Shown here in pieces: positions 27,301 through 34,804 of a DNA stretch of 35,986 bases. How positions within the stretch are numbered: the stretch's first letter is position 1; each line of letters starts with the position of its first letter. The translations under genes and the position numbers were made by a program. The notes beneath the pieces were generated by a model. The model made no database searches. It was not told where the DNA came from and worked only from the letters and a program-made list of their open reading frames with translations. Source of the stretch: Chitinophagaceae bacterium (GTDB taxonomy: Bacteria > Bacteroidota > Bacteroidia > Chitinophagales > Chitinophagaceae); contig JAHEMN010000011.1 in assembly GCA_024643645.1 (NCBI GenBank), forward strand, positions 8,766 to 44,751. Direction: 5' to 3'.

Positions 27301-29356
27301 ATGGATTTAATGCCATATTTGTTGTGTATGGATAATTTCTTATTCCGCTTCCGCTATTTGATTGTCCAATAACATATGTACCTACAGGTCTTGGTATACT
27401 ACCTGATCCAACATTTACATTATTCCAGTCAGTGGTTAGCATTAAAGCATAATAATCGCTCCAGCCTTCTCCACCTCGCTCAGCATTTTGAAGACAACTT
27501 GCTGTGTTTGGACCACCGGTTAAGCGGTTTGAAATTCCATGTGTATATTCATGAACTATTATTCCTGCGTCTAGATCACCATCCAGTGCTGAAGTTTGTG
27601 TTCCACTTAAAGTGACATTTACATTATTATTCAATTGTGCCGCAAAAACAGCACCATCATTTTGTGAAATCATAACTGCCGGTATCGTAATGGTGTTATC
27701 CGCTCCTCCCATTATTATTGGATTACCCGTAACATTATTTACCATTATTACTGCTATTGCACCTGCAGTTTGAGCATTTTTAACTTTATCAACAAATGGA
27801 ACGGTTGCCGTACAAACTGTTCCTCCAAATCCTCTATCAATAAGTGCTATCTTACCAGCTACAGAATTAACCGGTGCACCACATGCATAATGCGTAGTTC
27901 CGCCTGCATCATCATTATAATAAACAACTTGTCCAGTTACAGGGCCAACATTAATTAATTTATTCGCTGTACTGAAATTACTTTCAATTGCTAAATAGCT
28001 ACCTGAAATCGCCCCCGGTGAATTCACTATTAAAGATGTATTGGCGACTGAATCAAAAAGATACATCCTCATTCTACCTTTTGTACCATCATTTGTCGGT
28101 AAAAAATTTGCATTATTTCCGATATGCCCTGCTGCACCGCTTTGTGCCAAAGCCATTACATAATCATTACCTGCACCTCCTCTTCCCTGGTTATTTTGTT
28201 GATAATTACCTGCTAATTCATTGAATCCATATTGGTAGGTAATATTATGTGTTATATTATTCCAGTAGAAAAGATTTGTGATACAAAACTGTTGCATTGT
28301 CAGATTTCTACTTGGTTCAACATTATAGTTTGGAGTGAACACAAAGTTCAGCGGATCAGGGGAAGTTGTAGATGTTGCAGGTAATCCTGTATTTAAATTA
28401 GAACCAATAGTGTCTTCTGATGCCCAAACATTATTTCCTCTTGATGTGGTATAATCTGATACACCATCATTATGCCAGCCTAAAGATGTAGCATTACCCG
28501 GCGCATCATTCCATGGATTAGTACGAATTGCTGCAGGAGAAAAAGAAGGAGCCTCGTAGGGATAAGGTATCACTAAATAATTAGCAGTACCTACTAAATT
28601 AGTACTTGGGGGTATATTGTTATTTTTGTTTTTATTATCAAAATTAGTTTGATGTTTAAAATCTGATTGACCAATATTCATAGAATGATCACTATGCTTC
28701 GCCTCAAAACTTTCAAAAATTACCACATTGATTTTATCAATGATCTTACCCGTTGAAGCATCCACCCTTATGTGCCAGACATCGTCTGTTTTTTCCGGAG
28801 CAACCTGGATCTGCCATCCTAATTTTACAGATAATTCATTTCCATTTTCGATTGGGAACCAAAATAATTCAGCCGTCACATCTTCAGTTACACCCGAAGG
28901 CTTTCCAAAATCAACTTTTCTGCCGGCTTCAGTTCTGCTTTTTGCAATAACGATAGGGGCAGATAACTTTTGCTCAAGAAAGGCTTGTTTCACTGCATTC
29001 TCCGCAGTTAATGATGGAACTTCGGATCTTCCTTGTGTAAGGTTTTCCAATTGGTTCATCATCTTCCCGGTATTTGAGATCAATTTGCCTTCTTTAAATG
29101 CTACTACCAGCATTTGATTAAAAACCGGAATACCTTTAAATGTTTGTTGCAGGTATATCATTGTAATACCTGTAGATTGATCTGTATAGGTACTTGAAAT
29201 AACAAGATTATTCAGATCATTGTCATTAATACCAATAGCGGATTTATTTTCCGCTATATATTTTAATGCAACACCTTTATCTGCATTATTGACTACCTGG
29301 CCCCAGGTAGAGACAACAATAAAAGTGATAATAGCGGAGAGGAATAACTTTTTCAA
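24347..29356 (-). CDS. Secreted M36 (fungalysin-type) metalloprotease with Ig-like repeats and T9SS sorting domain
   Basis: The start codon is TTG at 29356: it begins a signal peptide (KKLFLSAIITFIVVSTWGQ), and no ATG stands in frame upstream. A FTP-type propeptide (about 40-210) leads to an M36 peptidase domain. His602, Glu603 and His606 form HEYTHG, and GGEGWSDYY gives the third ligand Glu630. A PA domain (about 470-590, TVCTATVPFVDKVKNAQTAG) is inserted before the HExxH motif. The C-terminal half has six Ig-like modules, each with a cysteine pair and a (Y/F/K)(Q/W)WQ-type core, plus two other beta modules (around 930-1030 and before the end). The last 75 residues (LFIFPSPNDGNFTVSYYN, GIYVVVIGD, KLAEGKVHVR) form a type IX secretion sorting domain, so the protease is exported and likely anchored on the surface. 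It should degrade extracellular proteins. Confidence 0.93.
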   Translation of the reverse strand: MKKLFLSAIITFIVVSTWGQVVNNADKGVALKYIAENKSAIGINDNDLNNLVISSTYTDQSTGITMIYLQQTFKGIPVFNQMLVVAFKEGKLISNTGKMMNQLENLTQGRSEVPSLTAENAVKQAFLEQKLSAPIVIAKSRTEAGRKVDFGKPSGVTEDVTAELFWFPIENGNELSVKLGWQIQVAPEKTDDVWHIRVDASTGKIIDKINVVIFESFEAKHSDHSMNIGQSDFKHQTNFDNKNKNNNIPPSTNLVGTANYLVIPYPYEAPSFSPAAIRTNPWNDAPGNATSLGWHNDGVSDYTTSRGNNVWASEDTIGSNLNTGLPATSTTSPDPLNFVFTPNYNVEPSRNLTMQQFCITNLFYWNNITHNITYQYGFNELAGNYQQNNQGRGGAGNDYVMALAQSGAAGHIGNNANFLPTNDGTKGRMRMYLFDSVANTSLIVNSPGAISGSYLAIESNFSTANKLINVGPVTGQVVYYNDDAGGTTHYACGAPVNSVAGKIALIDRGFGGTVCTATVPFVDKVKNAQTAGAIAVIMVNNVTGNPIIMGGADNTITIPAVMISQNDGAVFAAQLNNNVNVTLSGTQTSALDGDLDAGIIVHEYTHGISNRLTGGPNTASCLQNAERGGEGWSDYYALMLTTDWNNVNVGSGSIPRPVGTYVIGQSNSGSGIRNYPYTTNMALNPLTYAHMGVNGAPWLFSTGVEVHNIGEIWCAALWEMTWAIIQQENNINTNLYNFSLGNNGGNSIALKLVMEGMKLQPCSPGYIDARNAILTADMNLYGGRHQCAIWTAFAKRGMGYSALQGSSGSATDQTAAFDLPPAPSITTQPMDLTVNPGDNASFIVVSPAPSNGAYKLYKWQVSTNGGATWNDLVPAETGATLNLISVVPAMNGNKYRCIITQGCNTTTSSVATLTVFLPNGFTFNNPAPATATCPAPASMDIVLGTTSVGGFTNPITVSSTPPPAGTTVSFIPSNTVTPGNSVTVRLNSTNTLIAGSYTLTITGVASGATNQTRDIVYTINPGVGPTISSQPAPQTLCEGGNANFTITSAGATAFQWQVSTNGGSTWTNINGAMAASYTITGVTAVMNNNLYRCVASTLCGTTNSNSALLTVQTAPSITAHPQSANLCTGGNALFTVTATGSNLTYQWQLSTSGCSGPWSNIAGATSNSYTFTGVSSGNDNTGYRCIISGTCTPTVTSNCALLTVVTSVSVTSQPVNSTICDGANTSFTVAGSGGGVIYQWQVNTGSGFTNITNGGVYSGATAAMLNITGATPAMNGYQYRCQLTNASCSTPGVSNAATLTVNTLPAVSTNPVNQTICSGGNTSFNIAGSGTGIAYQWQVNTGSGFTNIANGGVYAGATTNTLTITGATVGMNSYQYRCVVTGTCSPVANSSAATLTVYAPVVITSSPSNNEKCSGANATFTVTGTSVPAIIYQWQVSTNGGSTWTNISGATASSYTVSNVSVALNNNQYRCLLSSATCSSPVTSAAGALTVRQLPTVGLTASPLTTLLPGQTTTLTATPTSSTGGTLSVTWTQNSAPITVSGNTLPVTVANLGMYQVGIQETWPSSLACSNLSQSQTIDASASSKLFIFPSPNDGNFTVSYYNSSSSSTQTQLLIYDSKGGLVFDKKFPISGPYTLIPVNLEKASTGIYVVVIGDASGKKLAEGKVHVR

Positions 29357-29785
29357 TTGTAAAATTTTAATATTAAAATTATTATTTAAGAAATGAGAGT
29401 AACGATTTATTATAAATTGTTTGTGTCAAAACACATTACTATTAACATTGTGTTTGGCATTAAAAAATGAATAGGAAAAGAGTTAAAAATTAATCCGTTT
29501 TCATCTGCATGCTTACTAATTCTCACTTATACATAATACGGGAGTGTAGAAACCTGAATTAACCAAAGGCGGGATAATTCTAAGTAAAAAGCTACCATCT
29601 ATGCTTAATAATTCATCTATTTATTCTAAAACGGGCCTAAAATTAGGTTTTTTTTCTACACAGTAGAAATTGTTTTAGACAGTTTTGAACTCTTTCAAAA
29701 CCCCTTCATTATCATTGAATTAGATAAAGTTTCCTTTTTAAGAAAACTCATTTAGCTTTAAATGTTTTCTTTGCAAAAAATTCCC
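29357..29785 (+). other. Intergenic region of about 430 bases with small inverted repeats
   Basis: No coding sequence of support is seen between the divergent M36 gene and the dehydrogenase-like gene. The region holds AAACACA(13 bases)TGTGTTT around 29430-29460, CCTAA-AA-TTAGG followed by eight T (29636-29655), and TTTCTAC-ACA-GTAGAAA (29653-29669), a perfect 7-3-7 palindrome. A TTTCTTTG element (29766-29773) sits 12 bases before the ATG at 29786. Functions are not known. Confidence 0.4.
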
Positions 29786-30412
29786 ATGAAGATAGTTGTA
29801 ATATCAGACGAAATATTAAAAAACGAACTCCTTGCTACAGTAGAAAAGGATATTCAATCGATAGTATGGCTTGTCCATCCTTCCAAAATATCAGATGCTG
29901 ATTGTTACATTGATCTTTTATTCGATAATTCTATTGAACGGATTTCAATATTAAAAGAATTTTCAGCTAAAATTATTATTGTGAATGCTGTAAATATTAC
30001 CCTGTCTTCATTACCAGAAAATTTTATTAGAATTAATGGCTGGCCTACATTTCTCAGCAGAAATCTGATAGAAGCAAGCTGCAAATCAGATCATTTAAAA
30101 GATAATGTTGAAGCAGTTTTTTCTCAATTTAATAAGACCATTGAATGGACCCCGGATATAATCGGGTTTATTTCAGCCAGGGTTATCAGCATGCTGATAA
30201 ATGAAGCTTATTTTACTTTAGAAGATGAGGTTACAGGAAAGAATGAGATTGATATTGCTATGAAACTTGGTACCAAATATCCTTATGGACCTTTTGAATG
30301 GAGCCAAAAAATTGGCTTAAAAAACATCTATGAGTTATTATCAAAACTTTCGCAGGATCAATCCAGATATAGCCCTTGCGAATTATTAAAAAATGAAGCA
30401 GTCCAGGCATGA
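29786..30412 (+). CDS. Degenerate 3-hydroxyacyl-CoA dehydrogenase-like protein
   Basis: ATG at 29786 gives MKIVVISDEILKN; the earlier ATG at 29762 lies upstream of a possible -7 element. The 208-residue protein has a C-terminal part (about 125-195) like the 3HCDH C-terminal domain: RVISMLINEAYFTLEDE, IDIAMKLGTKYPYGPFEW. In the N-terminal half the position of the Rossmann fold lacks the GxGxxG NAD-binding loop, and the catalytic His-Glu pair of the family is not apparent, so it is probably not an active dehydrogenase. GWPTFLSR and the helical ends resemble the link between domains in the family. The stop overlaps the ATG of tsaB by 4 bases (ATGA), so the two are translationally coupled. The role is unknown. 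Confidence 0.6.
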   Translation: MKIVVISDEILKNELLATVEKDIQSIVWLVHPSKISDADCYIDLLFDNSIERISILKEFSAKIIIVNAVNITLSSLPENFIRINGWPTFLSRNLIEASCKSDHLKDNVEAVFSQFNKTIEWTPDIIGFISARVISMLINEAYFTLEDEVTGKNEIDIAMKLGTKYPYGPFEWSQKIGLKNIYELLSKLSQDQSRYSPCELLKNEAVQA

Positions 30413-31065
30413 GTTTTATTTTAAATATTGACACAGCACTTTCAGTTGCTTCGGTTTGTATATCAAAAAATGATGAATCAATTGTATTGACAATTAATAA
30501 ACAGCAACATGGACATGCTGCATGGCTTCACCAGACAATTAAGGACTCATTGGAAAAAGCTGGTTGTTCAATATCACAATTAGAAGCTGTAGCAGTTAGT
30601 ATAGGACCAGGTTCATATACTGGGCTAAGGATCGGATTATCTTCAGCTAAAGGTCTTTGTTATGCTTTAAAAATTCCATTGATCACTATTAAAACCACAG
30701 AGATGCTTGCTTCTGCAGTAAAAAATGAAGCAGAAGATCTTATTTGCCCGGCAATAGATGCCAGAAGAATGGAAATTTTCACTGCTGTATATGATAAAGA
30801 GTTGAATGAAATAAAAGCCCCACATGCATTGATAATTTCTGAAAATAGTTTTCAGGAGTATTTAGCAGATCATAAGATCCTTTTTTGTGGCGATGGACAT
30901 AAGAAATTTCAATCAGTTTTAGTTAGCAAACAAATAGATTACAGCGATCATATTGCAGATGCTTCACATCTATCAACTTTGGCGATCGACCGGTTCAGAA
31001 AAAAGAAATTCGCAGATATTGCCTATTCAGAACCGTTGTATGTAAAAGAATTTTATTCAACTTAG
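30409..31065 (+). CDS. tsaB: tRNA threonylcarbamoyladenosine biosynthesis protein TsaB
   Basis: The product partners TsaD and TsaE to add threonylcarbamoyl to A37 of tRNAs reading ANN codons. The 218-residue protein has the ASKHA-type N-terminal lobe: FILNIDTALSVASVCISK, HGHAAWLHQTIKDSLEKAGC, and SIGPGSYTGLRIGLSSAKGL, the strongest signature of TsaB. The second half (DARRMEIFTAVYDK) fits as well. ATG at 30409 overlaps the preceding stop in an ATGA arrangement, so expression is coupled to the dehydrogenase-like gene upstream. The gene is essential in most bacteria. Confidence 0.95.
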   Translation: MSFILNIDTALSVASVCISKNDESIVLTINKQQHGHAAWLHQTIKDSLEKAGCSISQLEAVAVSIGPGSYTGLRIGLSSAKGLCYALKIPLITIKTTEMLASAVKNEAEDLICPAIDARRMEIFTAVYDKELNEIKAPHALIISENSFQEYLADHKILFCGDGHKKFQSVLVSKQIDYSDHIADASHLSTLAIDRFRKKKFADIAYSEPLYVKEFYST

Positions 31066-31175
31066 GTCTAAAACAATAGGATTTTCGTCAAAATTATAAG
31101 AGAACTGAACTAAAATGTACTTTTTAGGTTAAACAGTAAAAAATAAGTTCGCATCTTTTTCTAATTTTACAGTCT

Positions 31176-31514
31176 ATGAATAATTCACCTTTGACTTTGA
31201 ATCAAAATTCAAGTAGTAATAATGTATTGAAAATAGAAGTCTTACGTATAAAGAAAGCAGCTTTAGTTCTGAGAGCAATCAATCACAAATTGCGTCAGCA
31301 AATTTTAAAATTAATAGATGAACAAGGAAAAATAACTGTAACTGAGTTATATGTTCATCTAAGACTGGAACAATCTGTTGCCTCACAACATCTTGCTATA
31401 TTACGAAAAGCCGGATTTGTTAAAACGAGCAGAGATGGGAAATACATTTATTACACTGTTAATTATGAAAGGCTTGATGAGTTAAATGAATTTATTGACA
31501 ATCTACTTCATTAA
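31176..31514 (+). CDS. ArsR-family helix-turn-helix regulator (no cysteine)
   Basis: The 112-residue protein has a winged helix of ArsR type: LRAINHKLRQQILKLID, VTELYVHLRLEQSVASQHLA (recognition helix), ILRKAGFVKTSRDGKYIYYT (wing). The first 20 residues are polar and Asn/Ser-rich. No cysteine occurs anywhere, so the thiol switch of BigR/SqrR-type persulfide sensors and the cysteine metal sites of ArsR/SmtB are absent. It precedes the CstB-like gene by 71 bases on the same strand and most likely regulates it and itself. Possible operators are CTATTA-TTA-TAATAG (31551-31565). The signal is unknown. Confidence 0.88.
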   Translation: MNNSPLTLNQNSSSNNVLKIEVLRIKKAALVLRAINHKLRQQILKLIDEQGKITVTELYVHLRLEQSVASQHLAILRKAGFVKTSRDGKYIYYTVNYERLDELNEFIDNLLH

Positions 31515-31550
31515 CTGTCCTCATCAGTCCGACAATACTTACTCCGTTAT

Positions 31551-31565
31551 CTATTATTATAATAG
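31551..31565. promoter_or_regulatory. Short palindrome between arsR and the CstB-like gene
   Basis: CTATTA-TTA-TAATAG, 21 bases before the CstB-like ATG at 31586. Possible ArsR operator; the sequence is AT-rich so chance is possible. Confidence 0.35.
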
Positions 31566-31585
31566 TTTTAATAATTATTGATCAT

Positions 31586-32995
31586 ATGTTTATAAAACAA
31601 TTATATACCAGTTGCCTTAGTGAAGCGGCATACTATATTGAAAGCAAAGGTGAAGCAGCTATTATTGATCCATTAAGGGATATTGATACTTATCTTGAAC
31701 TTGCTACAGAAAGAAAAGCCAGGATCAAATATATTTTTGAAACACATTTTCATGCAGACTTTGTTAGTGGTCATCTCGATCTAAGTAAAGCTACTGATGC
31801 ACCAATCATCTATGGCCCGAATACTAAAACAAATTTTCCGGTTCATATTGCAAAGGATGGAGAAGTTTTCTCTCTTGGCGATATAACTATAGAAGTGTTA
31901 CATACTCCCGGCCATACGTTGGAATCCAGTTGCTATTTATTAAAGGATCCTACAGGAAAAAATCATTGCGTATTTACAGGTGACACTTTATTTGTAGGGG
32001 ATGTTGGCCGACCTGACCTTGCACAAAAAGGAAATGAAATAACCATGAATGATCTGGCAGGCATGTTGTATGATAGTATTCATGCAAAACTTTTCCCGTT
32101 GGCAGATAATGTACTTGTTTATCCTGCACATGGGCCTGGCAGTTCTTGCGGAAAGAATCTTGGGCCAAGTACACACAGTACAATAGGCGAAGAAAAAGAG
32201 AATAATTATGCACTGAAAGCAACAACAAGAGAAGATTTTATAAAAAAGGTTACAGATGGTATTGAAGCTCCGCCAACTTATTTTCCTATAAATGCAAAGA
32301 TCAATAAAGAAGGGTATGATAGTCTTGACAGTGTATTGCTGAAAGGATTAACCGGATTATCAGTAAATGACTTTAAAGCTAGCACAACAGAAGACACAAT
32401 TATTTTAGATACAAGAAATGCAAATCTTTTTTCTCAAGGATTTATTCCCGGTTCCATTAGTATTGGCCTAGAAGGACGTTTTGCAGAATGGGCTGGCAGT
32501 ATCTTACCTTTTGAATCGCCAATTCTTTTAGTAACAGAAACAGGAAAAGAAAAAGAAACGATTGTCAGGCTTGCAAGAGTAGGATTTGATAATGTAAAAG
32601 GATATTTAGAGGGAGGATTTGAAAACTGGAAGAATGCCGGAGAGGAAATCGATATGATTATTGATATTGAAGCAGATGAATTAATGATGGATATACCATA
32701 TGATACAAATCTTGTTATAATTGATGTAAGACGTACCACTGAATATGCAGATGGACATTTAAAGAATGCCATAAACATACCTTTAATAGAATTGACCGAT
32801 CCTGCAAGTATGGCCAACCTGGAAGAAACACAAAACCTTTATATACATTGCGCCGGTGGATATCGCAGCGTTATTGCTTCTTCTCTCTTAAAAAGACAAG
32901 GCATTCATAATTTAAAAAATATTGAAGGCGGTTGGGGGAAAATAAAAGAACAAGAAAAAGCAGAGATCATTAAAGAAACAAGTTTATTGAATTAA
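31586..32995 (+). CDS. CstB-like persulfide dioxygenase-rhodanese fusion
   Basis: The 469-residue protein has the three-domain order of S. aureus CstB: a metallo-beta-lactamase persulfide dioxygenase, an inactive rhodanese and an active rhodanese. ETHFHADFVSGH (His54, His56, Asp58) and HTPGH (His110) with TGDTLFVGDVGRPDLA (Asp133) form the non-heme iron site. HGPGSSCGK holds Cys188, at the position of the CstB N-domain cysteine. The first rhodanese-like domain (about 265-355) lacks its cysteine (LLVTETGKEKET). The second (about 365-465) has YIHCAGGYRSV, with Cys422 as active-site thiol. CstB converts low-molecular-weight persulfides to thiosulfate, so this gene should detoxify sulfide or reactive sulfur species in the cytoplasm. 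It is controlled by the ArsR gene upstream in all likelihood. Confidence 0.92.
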   Translation: MFIKQLYTSCLSEAAYYIESKGEAAIIDPLRDIDTYLELATERKARIKYIFETHFHADFVSGHLDLSKATDAPIIYGPNTKTNFPVHIAKDGEVFSLGDITIEVLHTPGHTLESSCYLLKDPTGKNHCVFTGDTLFVGDVGRPDLAQKGNEITMNDLAGMLYDSIHAKLFPLADNVLVYPAHGPGSSCGKNLGPSTHSTIGEEKENNYALKATTREDFIKKVTDGIEAPPTYFPINAKINKEGYDSLDSVLLKGLTGLSVNDFKASTTEDTIILDTRNANLFSQGFIPGSISIGLEGRFAEWAGSILPFESPILLVTETGKEKETIVRLARVGFDNVKGYLEGGFENWKNAGEEIDMIIDIEADELMMDIPYDTNLVIIDVRRTTEYADGHLKNAINIPLIELTDPASMANLEETQNLYIHCAGGYRSVIASSLLKRQGIHNLKNIEGGWGKIKEQEKAEIIKETSLLN

Positions 32996-33016
32996 ACATT
33001 GAAAATTAATAAATAA

Positions 33017-33056
33017 AAAAAGCCCTGTTAATGACTTTATATTAACAGGGCTTTTT
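33017..33056. terminator. Bidirectional terminator after the CstB-like gene
   Basis: AAAAAGCCCTGTTAAT (33017-33032) is the exact reverse complement of ATTAACAGGGCTTTTT (33041-33056), with an 8-base loop and T-runs on both strands. It separates the convergent CstB-like and oxygenase-like genes. Confidence 0.88.
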
Positions 33057-33070
33057 AGTCTTTAAACTTT

Positions 33071-33775
33071 TTATAATTTAGAACTGATCCATTCATTTAG
33101 TTTAGGTGAACTTTCGCAACTAATAATAGCAGCATACCTTGGCTTGGTTCCATTATGTACACCTACATGCCACAAACGTTGTGAATCCACTACAAAATGT
33201 GCTCCCTTTGGCATAGGTACTCTTGCCTCCGATTCTTTTATAGGAAGATTGTTCTCATCACTATCATATAAAAGCATGTAACTATCAGCATTATCAGTTA
33301 GCTCGATCCACATTCTTACAACCCAACCTTCATCTTCAGGGTTCAACCGGTTATTATCATCCCGATGAACAGAACGAATTGCCTGATCATGAGTTTGAGG
33401 TTCCAATCTAATTATCCTTACTCTTCCAAAATTTGCAGGTATCGATTTTATATATGCCATCAGGTTTGGACACAATGCAGAATTGGGAGTAAAGATGGCA
33501 CCCTTATCTGTTTTTCCATTTTCCCAAAATCCTTTGCATTCATTTGTACCATCGCAGGAAGCTAAAGGTGCAAAGTTGGTATCTCCTCCGCTTTTCCAAT
33601 CCATATAAGTTAATCCTTCCCATTCTTTCGGATCAATATGAGAGATATCCAGTGTTTTCATTATTACATACCCTTTATCATTCATAACCGGCATACGGTA
33701 ATGAGGAGTTTGTAATGGGATCTTAACTGACCAGTGTTCACTATGAGGCCAGAATATTGTAGGTGTAACTGACAT
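33071..33775 (-). CDS. Aspartyl/asparaginyl beta-hydroxylase-like (2OG-Fe(II) oxygenase-type)
   Basis: ATG at 33775 is chosen over the longer frame to 33859, whose added segment is a hydrophobic stretch not matching this fold. The 234-residue protein has a double-stranded beta-helix look: RIIRLEPQTHDQAI, SVHRDDNNR with a candidate HxD iron motif, WVVRMWIELTDN, and DSQRLWHVGVHNGTKPRYAA with a second histidine and an arginine that could bind 2-oxoglutarate. This is the arrangement of aspartyl/asparaginyl beta-hydroxylase-type enzymes. NECKGFW and the cysteines in ASCDGTNEC are unusual. The substrate is unknown. The lpxL-like and nadB genes lie upstream on the same strand, about 130 bases away from its start. 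Confidence 0.55.
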   Translation of the reverse strand: MSVTPTIFWPHSEHWSVKIPLQTPHYRMPVMNDKGYVIMKTLDISHIDPKEWEGLTYMDWKSGGDTNFAPLASCDGTNECKGFWENGKTDKGAIFTPNSALCPNLMAYIKSIPANFGRVRIIRLEPQTHDQAIRSVHRDDNNRLNPEDEGWVVRMWIELTDNADSYMLLYDSDENNLPIKESEARVPMPKGAHFVVDSQRLWHVGVHNGTKPRYAAIISCESSPKLNEWISSKL

Positions 33776-33904
33776 GACGAAAGAATTAAAATTAATAAGG
33801 TTATGAAACGCTAAAATATGAAAAAGGAAATAAAGAAAAAATGATATGGGATAGCTCAAAAACCGTTGCTTATTCCAAATTTAAAATGTTAAAGTCTCCT
33901 CGTC

Positions 33905-34786
33905 TTATCCAATAATTTTACCATACTCTGGTTTCCATTCAAATTTCCAACGACGATGACTCCAAAGATAATTTGCAGGATCTTCTTTGATAATATCTTC
34001 TAATGAATTCTTATAGAGTAATGTTAACTTTTCAGGTGTAAATGAAGATCCGTTTTCAGTTAATAATTTTGTAGAAAAATGGTAATAACCTCTTTTTAAT
34101 TTATAAAACCCTATTATAACAACTGCTGTATTATTTTTTACAGCACCCTTTGCAGGGCCGGTAACGAATGGTACTGGTTTGCCAAAAAAATTCATCCAAT
34201 AACCGTTTGAAGGATCACCCGGGTTTTGATCTGCTGCTAGCCCTAATGAATATTGTTTTGAAAAAGCATCATGACTAATATTATTCTTAAAATCAGTCGC
34301 AGAGATCAGGATGGTACCATATCGTTTTCTAAAGTTATAGAATATACGATCGAGATGTTTATTGGCTATCGGCATATAAATACCAACAAAAGGAGCATCC
34401 AAACTCATTGCAGCTAATAAATTACCAAACTCCCAATTAAACTGGTGTCCCGCCATTATATGCACATTGTATCCTTTTGCAGAAAGCTCATTGATCAACT
34501 CAAAATCGCATGAACTCCTTTTTTTAATTTGTTTTTCAGAGATGGTGATAAACTTTATCGATTCAAGAAAAGTATCAATCAAATTATGGTAAAACTGTTT
34601 TGAAATTTTAAGCCTTTCTTTTGCGGTCTTTTCCGGAAAAGCAATCAACAGGTTTTTGATGACAATATCCCTTCTATATTTAAATACATAAAAAACGATG
34701 CTATAAATTACATCTGAGATAATATATAATAATCTGAAAGGAATGAGTGATAATAACCACAATAATCCATAAACTATATAATACAT
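33905..34786 (-). CDS. Lysophospholipid acyltransferase, LpxL/HtrB-type (lipid A biosynthesis)
   Basis: The start is taken as ATG at 34786; the frame runs to a TTG at 34795, but that TTG is inside a -7 element (TATATTTG, 34793-34800). The 293-residue protein has an N-terminal hydrophobic anchor (YIVYGLLWLLSLIPFRLLYI) and the acyltransferase HX4E motif in AGHQFNWEFG, with GLAADQNPGDPSNG and FFGKPVPFVTGPAKGA downstream as in LpxL/LpxM. It would add a secondary acyl chain to lipid A at the inner membrane. The stop of nadB is 18 bases before this start, but the local -7 element suggests its own promoter. LpxL against LpxM or other acyltransferases is not settled. Confidence 0.88.
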   Translation of the reverse strand: MYYIVYGLLWLLSLIPFRLLYIISDVIYSIVFYVFKYRRDIVIKNLLIAFPEKTAKERLKISKQFYHNLIDTFLESIKFITISEKQIKKRSSCDFELINELSAKGYNVHIMAGHQFNWEFGNLLAAMSLDAPFVGIYMPIANKHLDRIFYNFRKRYGTILISATDFKNNISHDAFSKQYSLGLAADQNPGDPSNGYWMNFFGKPVPFVTGPAKGAVKNNTAVVIIGFYKLKRGYYHFSTKLLTENGSSFTPEKLTLLYKNSLEDIIKEDPANYLWSHRRWKFEWKPEYGKIIG

Positions 34787-34792
34787 AGTGTG

Positions 34793-34800
34793 CAAATATA
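34793..34800 (-). promoter_or_regulatory. -7 element of the acyltransferase gene (TATATTTG)
   Basis: TATATTTG on the minus strand matches TAnnTTTG and ends 6 bases before the ATG at 34786, so the transcript would have almost no leader. The nearest TTG upstream is 24 bases away, longer than usual. Confidence 0.4.
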
Positions 34801-34804
34801 AAAA

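Noticed and set aside
28728-29117. 129-codon plus-strand frame opposite the M36 propeptide
   Set aside because: It is antisense to a clear coding region, has no recognisable domain and follows the codon shadow of the real gene.
32434-32817. 127-codon minus-strand frame inside the CstB-like gene
   Set aside because: Antisense to the rhodanese domains, low complexity, no motif.
33776-33859. Upstream start for the oxygenase-like protein
   Set aside because: It would add a hydrophobic segment inconsistent with the family and lies in the spacer to the upstream gene.
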